Assembly (NCBI GenBank): GCA_049115815.1
Contig: JAGDZO010000010.1
Coordinates: 186,001 to 250,000, forward strand
DNA: 64,000 nucleotides
Direction: 5' to 3'
Origin: Marinoscillum sp049115815
GTDB taxonomy: Bacteria > Bacteroidota > Bacteroidia > Cytophagales > Cyclobacteriaceae
A model generated the notes under the pieces. It saw only the letters and a program-made list of their open reading frames with translations. It was not told where the DNA came from and made no database searches. Positions 34,215 through 42,999 of this stretch are shown in pieces. Each line of letters starts with the position of its first letter. Position 1 is the stretch's first letter. A program made the position numbers and the translations under genes.

Positions 34215-35261
34215 CTAAGCAGTAGCCCCACCACAGCTAGATCCAGCACCTGCCGTGCAGCCAAAACAATGCTGACTGATTCGGATTGAACGATTATTGG
34301 TCAATTCCAGATCGAAATCTGAAATGTGAATAGGCGCATCCTCCAATTTCAAATCTAGCATTTGATTAAAATCACAATCATATAGGTATCCATCCCAGCT
34401 GACGCTGATGGTGTTTCGGCACATCACTCCAGCCGCAGCAGCAGGATTGAAGGCATTCACCAATTCGTGCATATATGATTCATAGTTCTCAGTATTGATG
34501 AGATAGTCCAAGAACCTGCTAATTGGTAAATTGGTGATAGCAAAAAGCTCATTAAATTCTATCTGATAAAGATCCATAAGTTTCTGCTTGAACTGGGCTT
34601 CAAGCTCCATTTGATCTCCAGGCAAAAATGCGCCAGATGGATTATAAACTAAGTCTAGTTTTAATCCAGAATCTGCTTTGCCATATCCTACTTCGTTGAG
34701 CATTTTGAGGCCTTTGATAGATTTCTCAAAAACGCCTTCTCCTCGCTGTGCATCTGTTCGCTTTGCCGCAAAGTATGGCAAAGATGATACTACATTAACT
34801 CTATGTTTTCTGAAGAACTCAGGTAAGTCATTGTACTTTGGATTGGCTGTGATGATAGTTAGGTTACACCGAACTATGGTTGATTTGCCCATAGCCGAAA
34901 TCTCCTCTACGAACCACCTGAAATCTGGGTTCATTTCCGGAGCTCCTCCTGTCAAATCAACCGTTTTTACATCAGTGTCTCTAAGAGCATCAAGGATCTG
35001 AGCCATGGTCTCACGGGTCATGATCTCTTTACGATCTGGGCCGGCATCTACATGACAATGTTTGCAGACCTGATTGCACATTTTACCTACATTGATTTGG
35101 AATATCTCAATGCCTGTGGCTTTGAGCGGGAATAATCCCAAAGGATCAATCTTCGACTCAAAACTTGGGATGCCGATAGACGTGTTATCATCTAAGATGG
35201 CTACCTGTTTTTTGGCTATTGCCAATTCGTTTTTTTGCCTTTTTAGGGAAGCTAAGCTCAT
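34215..35261 (-). CDS. arsS: Arsenosugar biosynthesis radical SAM protein ArsS-like
   Basis: A 348-residue radical SAM enzyme. The cluster motif CNQVCKHC (C62, C66, C69) binds the [4Fe-4S] cluster, and DLTGGAPEMNPDF is the GGE-like motif. The C terminus is diagnostic: HCFGCTAGAGSSCGGATA. This family is proposed to act with ArsM in adding a 5'-deoxyadenosyl group to methylated arsenic. It is 31 bases after an AhpD-like gene that is its usual partner. No arsM is in this window, so the family name is by homology rather than demonstrated function. Confidence 0.88.
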   Translation of the reverse strand: MSLASLKRQKNELAIAKKQVAILDDNTSIGIPSFESKIDPLGLFPLKATGIEIFQINVGKMCNQVCKHCHVDAGPDRKEIMTRETMAQILDALRDTDVKTVDLTGGAPEMNPDFRWFVEEISAMGKSTIVRCNLTIITANPKYNDLPEFFRKHRVNVVSSLPYFAAKRTDAQRGEGVFEKSIKGLKMLNEVGYGKADSGLKLDLVYNPSGAFLPGDQMELEAQFKQKLMDLYQIEFNELFAITNLPISRFLDYLINTENYESYMHELVNAFNPAAAAGVMCRNTISVSWDGYLYDCDFNQMLDLKLEDAPIHISDFDLELTNNRSIRISQHCFGCTAGAGSSCGGATA

Positions 35262-35292
35262 TTAATCTTTATTTTGGACTGCCCGGTGGGCA

Positions 35293-35628
35293 TCACATCA
35301 TTTTATCTTTCACTTGGTTCATCATCTGCACGCCATGTACCAGTGTGGCTCCACCGCGTATCGCCCCCGCTACATGTACCGCTTCCATCATTTCTTCCTC
35401 ATCCAATCCTCTCTTGAGTCCATCAGAAGTGTAAGCATCTATACAATACGGACATTGGATGGCATGCGAAACTGCCAGTGCTATTAGCGATTTTTCTCTT
35501 GCAGTCAATGCTCCGGGTTTGAAAACACTACCGTAGTAATCAAAAAATTTATCTCCTAGTTCCTTTTGGAATTCGGTGATGTTACCAAATTTCCCAAGGT
35601 CTTCTCTGTTGTAGTACGTTTCTTTCAT
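35293..35628 (-). CDS. Arsenosugar-associated AhpD-like protein
   Basis: A 111-residue member of the carboxymuconolactone decarboxylase/AhpD superfamily. The redox-type motif is CPYC (C59, C62) preceded by LAVSHAIQ with His55, and followed by a DGLKRGLDEEEMMEAVHVAG helix pair. The N-terminal YYNREDLGKFG is typical of the arsenosugar-associated subgroup that sits with ArsS. It is first in the two-gene unit. A TGCCC-ggt-GGGCA hairpin lies directly after its stop. Confidence 0.85.
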   Translation of the reverse strand: MKETYYNREDLGKFGNITEFQKELGDKFFDYYGSVFKPGALTAREKSLIALAVSHAIQCPYCIDAYTSDGLKRGLDEEEMMEAVHVAGAIRGGATLVHGVQMMNQVKDKMM

Positions 35629-35695
35629 GGTCTAACTATTCGATTTACTGAGCCAAAGCCCAGATCCAAATGAAGCGTTAAGATAATAGAAAGAA

Positions 35696-35709
35696 GATCA
35701 ACATTGATC
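35696..35709. promoter_or_regulatory. Inverted repeat upstream of the arsS unit
   Basis: GATCAA-CA-TTGATC lies 68 bases before the AhpD-like start. The arms resemble half-sites of ArsR-type operators (ATCAA / TTGAT), although the spacing here is only two bases. The rest of the 197-base gap to aroA has no gene. Confidence 0.35.
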
Positions 35710-35826
35710 TAGCTGACAGACTTACGAGTAGGGTGAGTTAGATTAAGACCCTTTAGGTAATTGATATGACATTTCAATGGCCAGAAACGAGCAATCAAAC
35801 TTGCTTGGATGAGAACTTAAAGTTTC

Positions 35827-37050
35827 TCAATAGGACATGTAGGTAATTCCCACAGATTGTAGATCCTTCCAAAACGCTGGGTAAGATTTCTGTACCACAT
35901 CAGGGTCATCAATAGTCACCTTTCGCACGGCACATACTGGAGCAAATGCCATGGCCATTCGATGATCGTCATATGTATCAATGGTGCTGATATTGCTAGG
36001 CACTATTCCTGGTTTCATGATCCAGTTGGCAGAGTCTAATTCAATCAATTGAGCACCTAGTTTTTTGAGTTCATTTTGCATAGCCTCAATCCGATCAGTT
36101 TCTTTGATGCGCAGGCTTTCTAGTCCTACCATTTTCAAAGTTGATCCCTTGATGGCAGCTGTCACCATCACCGTCTGAGCTAAATCAGGGCAAGTTCTGA
36201 AATCAATGGATATTTCTGGCTGTACTTTCCCAGTGCTCGTCAGAAGGGCGCCACCTGAGGTGTATGTTGTTCCTACGCCGAGCTGCTTCATGATATCTAC
36301 TATCTTCTGGTCTCCTTGCAAACTATCTTCACGCAGGCCGCCTAAGGTGATGTTGGCAGATTTAGTTAGCGCAGCTAATGAAAACCAATAGCTTGCGCCC
36401 GACCAATCACTTTCTATGGTGTACGATCCTTTGGTATAATCTTGAGGTTCGATTCGGATGGTGTCACCTAACCAAGATGATTCAACACCAAATCTTTTCA
36501 TGAGGCCAAGAGTCATCTCAATGTAGGGTCTGCTAAATACTTCGGTCGTGAGTTTTAGGGTTAATCCTTTCGGTAGAGTAGGCCCTATCATGAGCAAGGC
36601 ACTGATAAACTGACTACTAATGTTACCTGGTATTTCTATCGTTTCCGCTTGCTGTTTTTGTATTCCTTGTATTTTGAGAGGAGGATATCCGTCCTTGTCT
36701 AGATATTCAATATTCGCGCCGAGCGCTCTCAATGCATCCACGAGTAAGCCAATTGGCCGCTGACACATTCTTGGAGTTCCAGTGATGGTTTGGCCAGTTC
36801 CTTTGATTCCCAAATATGCTGTACAAAACCTCATGGTAGTACCCGCATCCAAAACGTCCCAGACCTCAGCAGCTTCTTGCATGAGTCTTGTCATCGTTTG
36901 AGTATCTCGAGCGGCGGATAGGTTGTCCAACACCAGCTTATTCCCACTTAGCGCATTAATTAAAAGTGCTCGATTGCTTTCACTCTTCGAAGAGGTTAAT
37001 TGAACCCTCCCTTGGAGTGATTCATCGAATATTGACAGTTGATATTTCAA
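35827..37050 (-). CDS. aroA: 3-phosphoshikimate 1-carboxyvinyltransferase (EPSP synthase)
   Basis: Joins shikimate 3-phosphate and PEP. The 407-residue protein has TSSKSESNRALLINAL (about residues 19-34, with substrate-binding K and S), the DAGTTMRF loop (PEP site), the RMCQRPIGLLVDAL region, SSQFISALLMIGP, and DTYDDHRMAMAFA near the C terminus. The length is a little below E. coli AroA (427). Downstream on the minus strand is the arsS unit; upstream lie the small ORF on the other strand and aroB. Confidence 0.96.
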   Translation of the reverse strand: MKYQLSIFDESLQGRVQLTSSKSESNRALLINALSGNKLVLDNLSAARDTQTMTRLMQEAAEVWDVLDAGTTMRFCTAYLGIKGTGQTITGTPRMCQRPIGLLVDALRALGANIEYLDKDGYPPLKIQGIQKQQAETIEIPGNISSQFISALLMIGPTLPKGLTLKLTTEVFSRPYIEMTLGLMKRFGVESSWLGDTIRIEPQDYTKGSYTIESDWSGASYWFSLAALTKSANITLGGLREDSLQGDQKIVDIMKQLGVGTTYTSGGALLTSTGKVQPEISIDFRTCPDLAQTVMVTAAIKGSTLKMVGLESLRIKETDRIEAMQNELKKLGAQLIELDSANWIMKPGIVPSNISTIDTYDDHRMAMAFAPVCAVRKVTIDDPDVVQKSYPAFWKDLQSVGITYMSY

Positions 37051-37135
37051 ACTTTATTTTTATTAGATGAACGGAATTTTGTCAAACATATGTAGATACT
37101 AATCCGTTTATTATTCTCAATTATTAACTTCAAAA

Positions 37136-37300
37136 ATGATGTCCATTACAAAAACCCTCAGCGCCCTAATCACAACTATTTTAGTTGGATCAGTTGCATT
37201 CTTATTTTCAGCCCCGAAAAAAATCAACAGCGGAAAATCAAGAGTTGCCAAAACTACTTCTCATCCGAGAATTGACAGTGGCGATGATCTGTTTATTTAA
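37136..37300 (+). CDS. Possible 54-residue secreted or membrane peptide
   Basis: A short plus-strand ORF in the gap between aroA and aroB. It begins with two ATG codons, has a hydrophobic helix at about residues 8-26 ending FSAPKK, then a basic and polar tail that ends in RIDSGDDLFI. The composition looks like a signal peptide or membrane anchor. It overlaps the 3' end of the convergent aroB gene by eight bases. I know of no family; coding is plausible but unproven. Confidence 0.45.
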   Translation: MMSITKTLSALITTILVGSVAFLFSAPKKINSGKSRVAKTTSHPRIDSGDDLFI

Positions 37301-38327
37301 GATTTTGGTAGTAAGAAAACGATTTTGATATCCAATCAGGATCCACTTGATCGTCATAAGAGCATTTTCCTATGGCGGTCAGGAGTGAGTAGTTGATCTT
37401 ACTCCCAGTATTCTTTTTGTCATGCACCACCAGAGAGAGCACCTCATCCAATGGTGGTAGCTCTATTTTGCCATAAGTTTCTATCAAGAAACCGGTAATA
37501 ACCTCCAATTCTTCAAGACTGAGTTGTTCGATTTTATTAGCCAAATAAGCCTCTAGAATCATACCCACGGCTATTGCTTCACCATGCAGCAACGATTTTC
37601 CAGCATTGAGATACCACGTCTCGATACCGTGTCCTAGCGTGTGTCCGTAGTTCAAAATTTTCCTAAGCCCTTTTTCCTTAGGATCTTCAGCTACCACCGC
37701 ACCTTTGATTTCCGCAGATCGTCGAATGACTGCATGCCAATCATGCTCTGGAAATGGTACTGATTTGATTTCCTCTAAATAGGCTCGATCAAAAATAAGT
37801 CCGTGCTTGATAACCTCCGCAAAACCAGACTTCAACTCTCTCTCAGGAAGCGTCTTCAAAAACCTATCGCAGATAATCACCGCATCAGGATCATTGAATA
37901 TGCCAATATGATTTTTGAATCCATTGAAATCAATACCAAGCTTACCGCCAATGTTGGCATCCACGGCAGCTAATAATGTGGTTGGGAAATTGACAAAACG
38001 AATACCTCGTTTATATGTGCTTGCACAAAAGCCGCCCATATCACCTATCACACCACCACCTACATTGACGAGCAAAGATTTTCTGCTAAATCCAGCATTG
38101 GTGAGCTCCGTCCAGATTGATTGACAAGTGTCTAGGTTTTTGTTGATTTCTCCGCTAGCAATTTCTATGACCAACCCATCACCCAAATCTCCCAGCAGAG
38201 GCAGACAATCCACTCTCGTGTTTTCGTCTACAAGGTAAGCAACACGGTCCGGCCGCAAGGTTTTGAGCGTCTCTTGTAAACTTTTTGCTGGGTCTTTGGT
38301 AAAGGAAATATAATCTGGAATATGCAA
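37293..38327 (-). CDS. aroB: 3-dehydroquinate synthase
   Basis: Converts DAHP to 3-dehydroquinate using NAD and a divalent metal. The start is taken as the TTG at 38327 (giving MHIPDYISF), because residues further upstream do not fit the family; the frame is open to a GTG at 38396. Motifs include GGGVIGDMGGFCASTYKRGI, FPTTLLAAVDANIGGKLGI, the metal-binding LNYGHTLGHGIE and HGEAIAVGM. About 344 residues, the usual length. Divergent from the proline dehydrogenase gene. Confidence 0.93.
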   Translation of the reverse strand: MHIPDYISFTKDPAKSLQETLKTLRPDRVAYLVDENTRVDCLPLLGDLGDGLVIEIASGEINKNLDTCQSIWTELTNAGFSRKSLLVNVGGGVIGDMGGFCASTYKRGIRFVNFPTTLLAAVDANIGGKLGIDFNGFKNHIGIFNDPDAVIICDRFLKTLPERELKSGFAEVIKHGLIFDRAYLEEIKSVPFPEHDWHAVIRRSAEIKGAVVAEDPKEKGLRKILNYGHTLGHGIETWYLNAGKSLLHGEAIAVGMILEAYLANKIEQLSLEELEVITGFLIETYGKIELPPLDEVLSLVVHDKKNTGSKINYSLLTAIGKCSYDDQVDPDWISKSFSYYQNLK

Positions 38328-38383
38328 GATTGTGTATTGTAAGATCAGTACTAAATCGAATAAAAAAATGATGTGGGCCTTAC

Positions 38384-38391
38384 TATCTTTG
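38384..38391 (+). promoter_or_regulatory. -7 box before the proline dehydrogenase gene
   Basis: TATCTTTG matches TAnnTTTG exactly and is followed by CCC. There is no clear TTTG 18-20 bases upstream. The divergent aroB start is only 57 bases away. Confidence 0.5.
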
Positions 38392-38452
38392 CCCACCTAT
38401 TTTCTGATACCACCCTATTCAAACAGTGTCAGGAAAACAAGAATCCAAAAGT

Positions 38453-39634
38453 ATGTCAGAAAATTCTAAAATCAACTTTGAAGACACAGCAACTGCCTTT
38501 GCTCATAAGACTGATGCGGGTTTGCGTAAGTCACATTTTGTGTTTTCTACGATGGACTATCCCTGGCTTGTTAAGTTGGGAACTTTCATGACCACCACGG
38601 CATTGAATTTGAAATTACCCGTTAAGGGATTGATTCGAGACACATTGTTTGATCAGTTTTGTGGAGGAGAGTCAATAGAAGGTAGTGAGCCAAGAATGAT
38701 CGAGCTGGCACAGTCAAAGGTCAAAACCATCCTTGACTACAGCGTGGAAGGGGAGGCGAGCGAAGAGGGTTATGATGAAGCGTTCAAAGAGGCAATTCGA
38801 GTTTCTGAATATGCCAAGCAGCATGTAAGTATTCCTTTCTGTGTGATCAAGCTGACGGGTCTGGGTTCTCCCAAACTTATGGCCAAAAAGCAGGCCGGTA
38901 AAGAGCTTACCATAGAAGAGCAAAGTCGATTTGACAAGATGGTTTTCCGGATCGATAAGATCGTGGAAAATGCTGTGAAGAACGATATGAAATTTATGAT
39001 TGATGCAGAGGAATCCTGGATTCAGGATGTCATAGACGGTATCACATATGATTTGATGTTGAAATACAATCGCGAAAAACCATACGTGTACAATACTTAT
39101 CAGCTTTATCGCCACGCAGCATTGAGCAATATGCAGCAAGGCCATAAATTGGTTACTGAGGCGGGATGTCTATTTGCAGCCAAGCTGGTGCGTGGAGCTT
39201 ATATGGAAAAAGAACGTGATCGTGCAGAGGAGCTTGATTATCAGAACCCTATTCAAAAAGACAAAGCCTCTACGGACAAAGATTACAATGCCGCTCTGGC
39301 ATTTGCAATGGAGCATATTGATCGGTTTGCGATCTGTGCGGGCACTCACAATGAAGATTCTTGTCAACAATTGGTCAATCTTATGCAGACGTATGGTATA
39401 GAAAAGTCAGATGATAGGGTTTATTTTGCACAGCTTTTGGGCATGAGCGATAATATCTCTTTCAAATTGGCTGATTTGGGATACAATGTTGCTAAGTATG
39501 TACCCTATGGGCCTGTGGAAAAGGTGCTTCCTTACCTGTTTAGAAGGGCCAATGAGAATACTTCGATAGCTGGTCAAAGCGGCAGAGAATACACTTTGGT
39601 GAAAAAAGAAATAAAAAGAAGGCGTAGTAAATAA
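38453..39634 (+). CDS. Proline dehydrogenase
   Basis: FAD enzyme that oxidises proline to pyrroline-5-carboxylate. The 393-residue protein starts at ATG 38453 (MSENSKINFEDTATAF) rather than the GTG at 38426. It is the stand-alone PRODH barrel, with the conserved KLVRGAYMEKER (substrate and FAD region), AGTHNEDSC, and the C-terminal YVPYGPVEKVLPYLFRRANENTS. The partner P5C dehydrogenase is not in the window. lysS starts seven bases downstream and may be cotranscribed. Confidence 0.95.
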   Translation: MSENSKINFEDTATAFAHKTDAGLRKSHFVFSTMDYPWLVKLGTFMTTTALNLKLPVKGLIRDTLFDQFCGGESIEGSEPRMIELAQSKVKTILDYSVEGEASEEGYDEAFKEAIRVSEYAKQHVSIPFCVIKLTGLGSPKLMAKKQAGKELTIEEQSRFDKMVFRIDKIVENAVKNDMKFMIDAEESWIQDVIDGITYDLMLKYNREKPYVYNTYQLYRHAALSNMQQGHKLVTEAGCLFAAKLVRGAYMEKERDRAEELDYQNPIQKDKASTDKDYNAALAFAMEHIDRFAICAGTHNEDSCQQLVNLMQTYGIEKSDDRVYFAQLLGMSDNISFKLADLGYNVAKYVPYGPVEKVLPYLFRRANENTSIAGQSGREYTLVKKEIKRRRSK

Positions 39635-39640
39635 ATTAGA

Positions 39641-41359
39641 ATGCATTTAAGCGAACAAGAAATCCAACGAAGAAACGAGCGTGAGGCTTTGATGAAAATG
39701 GGTGTGGATCCCTATCCTGCAGCACTTTTTGATGTGAATGTCAGCAGCAAGGATATCAAGGAGAATTACGAGCGCCGGAAGACTGACTACAAGGATATCT
39801 CTATTGCAGGAAGACTGATGAGCAGAAGAATCATGGGTTCTGCTTCGTTCGCCGAGATTCAGGATAGCTACGGGAGAATACAGATTTATTTGAGGAGAGA
39901 TGATCTTTGCCCTGGAGAGGATAAGTCATTATACAATGATATCTTCAAAAAGAGGCTAGATATTGGAGATATCATAGGTCTCAAAGGTTATGTCTTTACC
40001 ACCGAAGTAGGTGAGATTTCTATTCATGTAACCAGCCTTCAGGTATTAAGCAAGTCACTGAGACCCTTGCCCATAGTGAAGGAGACTGAAGATGAGGAAG
40101 GGAATAAGAAGACTTATGATGCCTTCACAGACCCTGAACAGAGATACAGACAGAGATACTTAGACTTAATAGTCAACCCTCAGATCAAAGAGACTTTCAA
40201 AAAGAGAACTCAGCTAGTAAATACTATTAGAGATTTTCTCAATAATCATGGCTACTTGGAGGTTGAGACACCTATCCTCCAACCAATACACGGTGGAGCC
40301 GCTGCTCGCCCTTTCGAGACGCACCACAATACTCTGGATATGAAACTCTATTTGCGCATAGCCAATGAGCTTTACTTGAAGAGGTTGATAGTAGGTGGTT
40401 TTGATGGTGTCTATGAGTTCGCCAAGGATTTCAGAAACGAAGGAATGTCTCGTTTTCATAATCCGGAATTCACGCAAGTGGAGCTGTACGTGGCTTATAA
40501 GGACTACAACTGGATGATGGACCTGATGGAAGCTCTTGTAGAGCAGATTGCTATCAATCTTCATGGCGATACTAAGGTGCAAGTAGGTGAGCATGAAATT
40601 AACTTTCAGCGACCTTGGAAACGATTCACCATGTTTGAAGCGATTGAACATTTCACAGGGATCGATATTTCTGAGATGGATGAAGATCAACTCAGAGAAA
40701 CGGCTAAGAAGCTTCATATCGAGGTAGATGATAGTATGGGTAGCGGGAAGTTGATTGATGAAATTTTTGGGGAGAAGTGCGAAGGTCTTTTGATACAACC
40801 AACGTTTATCACTGACTACCCAGAAGAGATGTCACCTTTGACCAAGAAGCATCGATCTAAGCCAGGTTTAGTCGAGCGCTTTGAGGCGATCTGTAATGGA
40901 AAAGAAATCATGAATGCATACTCCGAGCTCAATGACCCAGTAGATCAGCGTAAGCGATTTGAGGATCAGCTGGAGTTGGCCAAGAGAGGTGATGATGAGG
41001 CAATGGTATTGGATGAAGATTTCCTTCGGGCACTAGAATATGGCATGCCGCCTACAGCTGGTGTTGGACTTGGGATTGACAGATTGGCGATGATCATGAC
41101 CAATTCAAATTCGATTCAGGACGTACTGTTCTTCCCTCAGATGAAGCCAGAAAGAAAGGCTAAGGGACCTGAGCTGAATGGAGATGAAAAATTGGTTTTC
41201 GAGTTGCTCACGAAAGAGACTAAAATGACACTTGAATTTCTTAAAGAGCAAGCTGGACTATCCAATAAAAAGTGGGATAAAGCTATAAAAGGGTTAACCA
41301 GAGGCGGTCACGCCAAGGTAGAAAAGACCGAAGAAGGATTGTTCGTAGAGGTGGTGTAA
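39641..41359 (+). CDS. lysS: Lysyl-tRNA synthetase, class II, with C-terminal extension
   Basis: The 572-residue class II enzyme has an N-terminal OB-fold (about 60-145), motif 1, motif 2 (FRNEGMSRFHNPEFTQVE) and motif 3 (GVGLGIDRLAMIMTNS). After the catalytic core, which ends near residue 510, it has about 60 extra residues (from NGDEKLVFELL) that look like a small winged-helix unit; E. coli LysS (505) lacks it. Its stop codon lies in the loop of a strong hairpin shared with the convergent gene. Confidence 0.97.
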   Translation: MHLSEQEIQRRNEREALMKMGVDPYPAALFDVNVSSKDIKENYERRKTDYKDISIAGRLMSRRIMGSASFAEIQDSYGRIQIYLRRDDLCPGEDKSLYNDIFKKRLDIGDIIGLKGYVFTTEVGEISIHVTSLQVLSKSLRPLPIVKETEDEEGNKKTYDAFTDPEQRYRQRYLDLIVNPQIKETFKKRTQLVNTIRDFLNNHGYLEVETPILQPIHGGAAARPFETHHNTLDMKLYLRIANELYLKRLIVGGFDGVYEFAKDFRNEGMSRFHNPEFTQVELYVAYKDYNWMMDLMEALVEQIAINLHGDTKVQVGEHEINFQRPWKRFTMFEAIEHFTGIDISEMDEDQLRETAKKLHIEVDDSMGSGKLIDEIFGEKCEGLLIQPTFITDYPEEMSPLTKKHRSKPGLVERFEAICNGKEIMNAYSELNDPVDQRKRFEDQLELAKRGDDEAMVLDEDFLRALEYGMPPTAGVGLGIDRLAMIMTNSNSIQDVLFFPQMKPERKAKGPELNGDEKLVFELLTKETKMTLEFLKEQAGLSNKKWDKAIKGLTRGGHAKVEKTEEGLFVEVV

Positions 41360-41369
41360 CCACCTCTAC
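41345..41369. terminator. Shared hairpin holding the lysS stop codon
   Basis: GTAGAGGTGG (41345-41354) and CCACCTCTAC (41360-41369) are perfect arms around TGTAA. The lysS stop TAA is in the loop, and the stop of the convergent GNAT gene is in the right arm. T-tracts are weak on both sides. Confidence 0.55.
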
Positions 41370-41824
41370 AAACTCCTTTTCATCACTATCTGATCTTCTG
41401 CTTGCTGCCCGTCTTCCATGATGGGTTCTTCGTAGTATTTGATAAAATGACTTTTCACGGTGAAGAAGTATTCGAACTTCATCTTCTCATAAAACTTGAT
41501 GGCACGCTTGCTGACATCAGCAGTTTTTACGATCAAATCTTTGTAGCCTTCCATCTTGGCGAGTCTTACGAAATACTTCACCAGATCTTTTCCAATACCG
41601 ATATTTCGATACTTTTCAGCGACGCAGATATTTTTCAACTCTATTTCATGAGCCGTATTTGGCGCTACCACGATCACCCCAATTACATCATCACCAATCT
41701 CAGCTACATAGCATTCCGAAGTATATAGATATTTCTCTATCATCTCCTCCGAAGGATCTGCTTCTAGCAGCAGGTCCATGGGAGCTTTCTCGGTATGGCC
41801 AAGTTTTCTAATTTCTAGTTTCAT
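41366..41824 (-). CDS. GNAT family N-acetyltransferase
   Basis: A 152-residue acetyl-CoA-dependent transferase. The acetyl-CoA loop is RNIGIGKDLVKYF (Q/R-x-x-G-x-G/A), with VIGVIVVAPNTAHEIELKNICVAEKYR-type beta4 strand ahead of it (I-E-L-K-N-I core) and the RAIKFYEKMKFEY motif at the C-terminal side. The substrate is unknown. The start overlaps the stop of the TfoX-N gene by four bases. Last gene of the four-gene minus-strand run. Confidence 0.9.
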   Translation of the reverse strand: MKLEIRKLGHTEKAPMDLLLEADPSEEMIEKYLYTSECYVAEIGDDVIGVIVVAPNTAHEIELKNICVAEKYRNIGIGKDLVKYFVRLAKMEGYKDLIVKTADVSKRAIKFYEKMKFEYFFTVKSHFIKYYEEPIMEDGQQAEDQIVMKRSL

Positions 41825-42153
41825 TCAGCTTTGCTTTTAGCGTGTTCTATACCTAGGTTAATCCAATTCATTAATTGCACCTCTGTTTCGAACCCCTCCT
41901 GACTTACGTAGATAAATTCCTTCATGGGCTTTTTGGTAAAATCCATAGGCCTAACATGAGGATTTTCCATGCATTCATCCATTTTGTGGCCTAGCACCCT
42001 TACCATTAGATCTTCCTTGACTACTCCCACGGTCATTTTTCCTTTGTACAGAAATGCGATACCTCCGAACATCTTCTTTTCTGAAAAATCAGAAGAGTTA
42101 AAACCGTCAAAGGTTTGTCTGATCCGAAATGCAAGCTCTTCATTGTATGCCAT
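41821..42153 (-). CDS. TfoX N-terminal domain protein
   Basis: A 110-residue stand-alone TfoX-N domain (PF04993): KKMFGGIAFLYKGKM, VGVVKEDLMVRV and a late PMKEFIYVSQEG strand are all in the expected order. The C-terminal TfoX domain of competence regulators is missing, which is normal for these short proteins; their role is unknown. It overlaps the next gene (ATGA) and is 11 bases after murI. Confidence 0.88.
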   Translation of the reverse strand: MAYNEELAFRIRQTFDGFNSSDFSEKKMFGGIAFLYKGKMTVGVVKEDLMVRVLGHKMDECMENPHVRPMDFTKKPMKEFIYVSQEGFETEVQLMNWINLGIEHAKSKAE

Positions 42154-42164
42154 GGATACCTACT

Positions 42165-42986
42165 TTAGATATGAATGAATTGAGATGATACCTTTCTACC
42201 AAAAAAGTCAGTAGCATGTTTATCAAAATGCTCGGTTGAGTCTGTGGTTTTGAACACCAGATTTTGGTTCGTCAAACAGTGCGAAGCGAGATTTTTATGC
42301 CGATTCAGGTAGTTAGCTAAGCTAGGGGCTACAATCTCCCCTTGATTCAAAATAGTGATATGATCTGGCACATACTTCCTTATTTTTTCTATAAGCAATG
42401 GGTAATGCGTGCATGCCAATAAAATGGTGTCGATTAGAGGAGATTGTGCGAATAATTCGTCTAGGTATTGTTTGATGAAGTAATCAGTTCCGTCACTCGT
42501 TGCCTCTCCATATTCTACTATCGGAACCCACATAGGGCATGACTGCTGAAACACCTTTAAGTAAGGATCTTGTTTCTCAATTTCAATCAAATAGGAGTTA
42601 GAATTGATCGTACCTGTAGTTCCCAAAACCCCGACGTGTTTAGATTTAGAATAATTGCCTATCACTTCGGCCGTGGGTCTGATTACTCCCAAGACACGCT
42701 TTTCAGCGGAAATATGCGGTAAGTCGTTCTGCTGGATATTGCGAAGCGCTTTCGCGGAAGCTGTATTGCAGGCTAAAATGATCAATGGACAATTCTGCTC
42801 AAATAGATAGCGAACACACTCCAGAGTGTACTCATAGATGGTCTCAAATGACCTTGATCCATAGGGCGATCTGGCATTGTCACCCAGATAGAGGAAATCA
42901 TGCTGAGGTAAGGCTTTATGGATCTCGCGCAAGACCGTCAGACCACCAAATCCCGAATCAAAAATACCTATAGGGCCATCGTTCAT
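42165..42986 (-). CDS. murI: Glutamate racemase
   Basis: Makes D-glutamate for peptidoglycan. The 273-residue protein has IGIFDSGFGGLTVLREI with the active aspartate, YLGDNARSPYG, the first catalytic cysteine in LACNTASAKAL, and the second in LLACTHYPLL. All are intact. It follows a thioredoxin-fold gene by 13 bases and precedes the TfoX-N gene, probably in one transcript. Confidence 0.97.
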   Translation of the reverse strand: MNDGPIGIFDSGFGGLTVLREIHKALPQHDFLYLGDNARSPYGSRSFETIYEYTLECVRYLFEQNCPLIILACNTASAKALRNIQQNDLPHISAEKRVLGVIRPTAEVIGNYSKSKHVGVLGTTGTINSNSYLIEIEKQDPYLKVFQQSCPMWVPIVEYGEATSDGTDYFIKQYLDELFAQSPLIDTILLACTHYPLLIEKIRKYVPDHITILNQGEIVAPSLANYLNRHKNLASHCLTNQNLVFKTTDSTEHFDKHATDFFGRKVSSQFIHI

Positions 42987-42999
42987 GATTCGAAGCTAC

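Noticed and set aside
40214..40798. Antisense frame (194 codons) inside lysS
   Set aside because: Fully overlaps a conserved essential gene and shows no recognisable motif.
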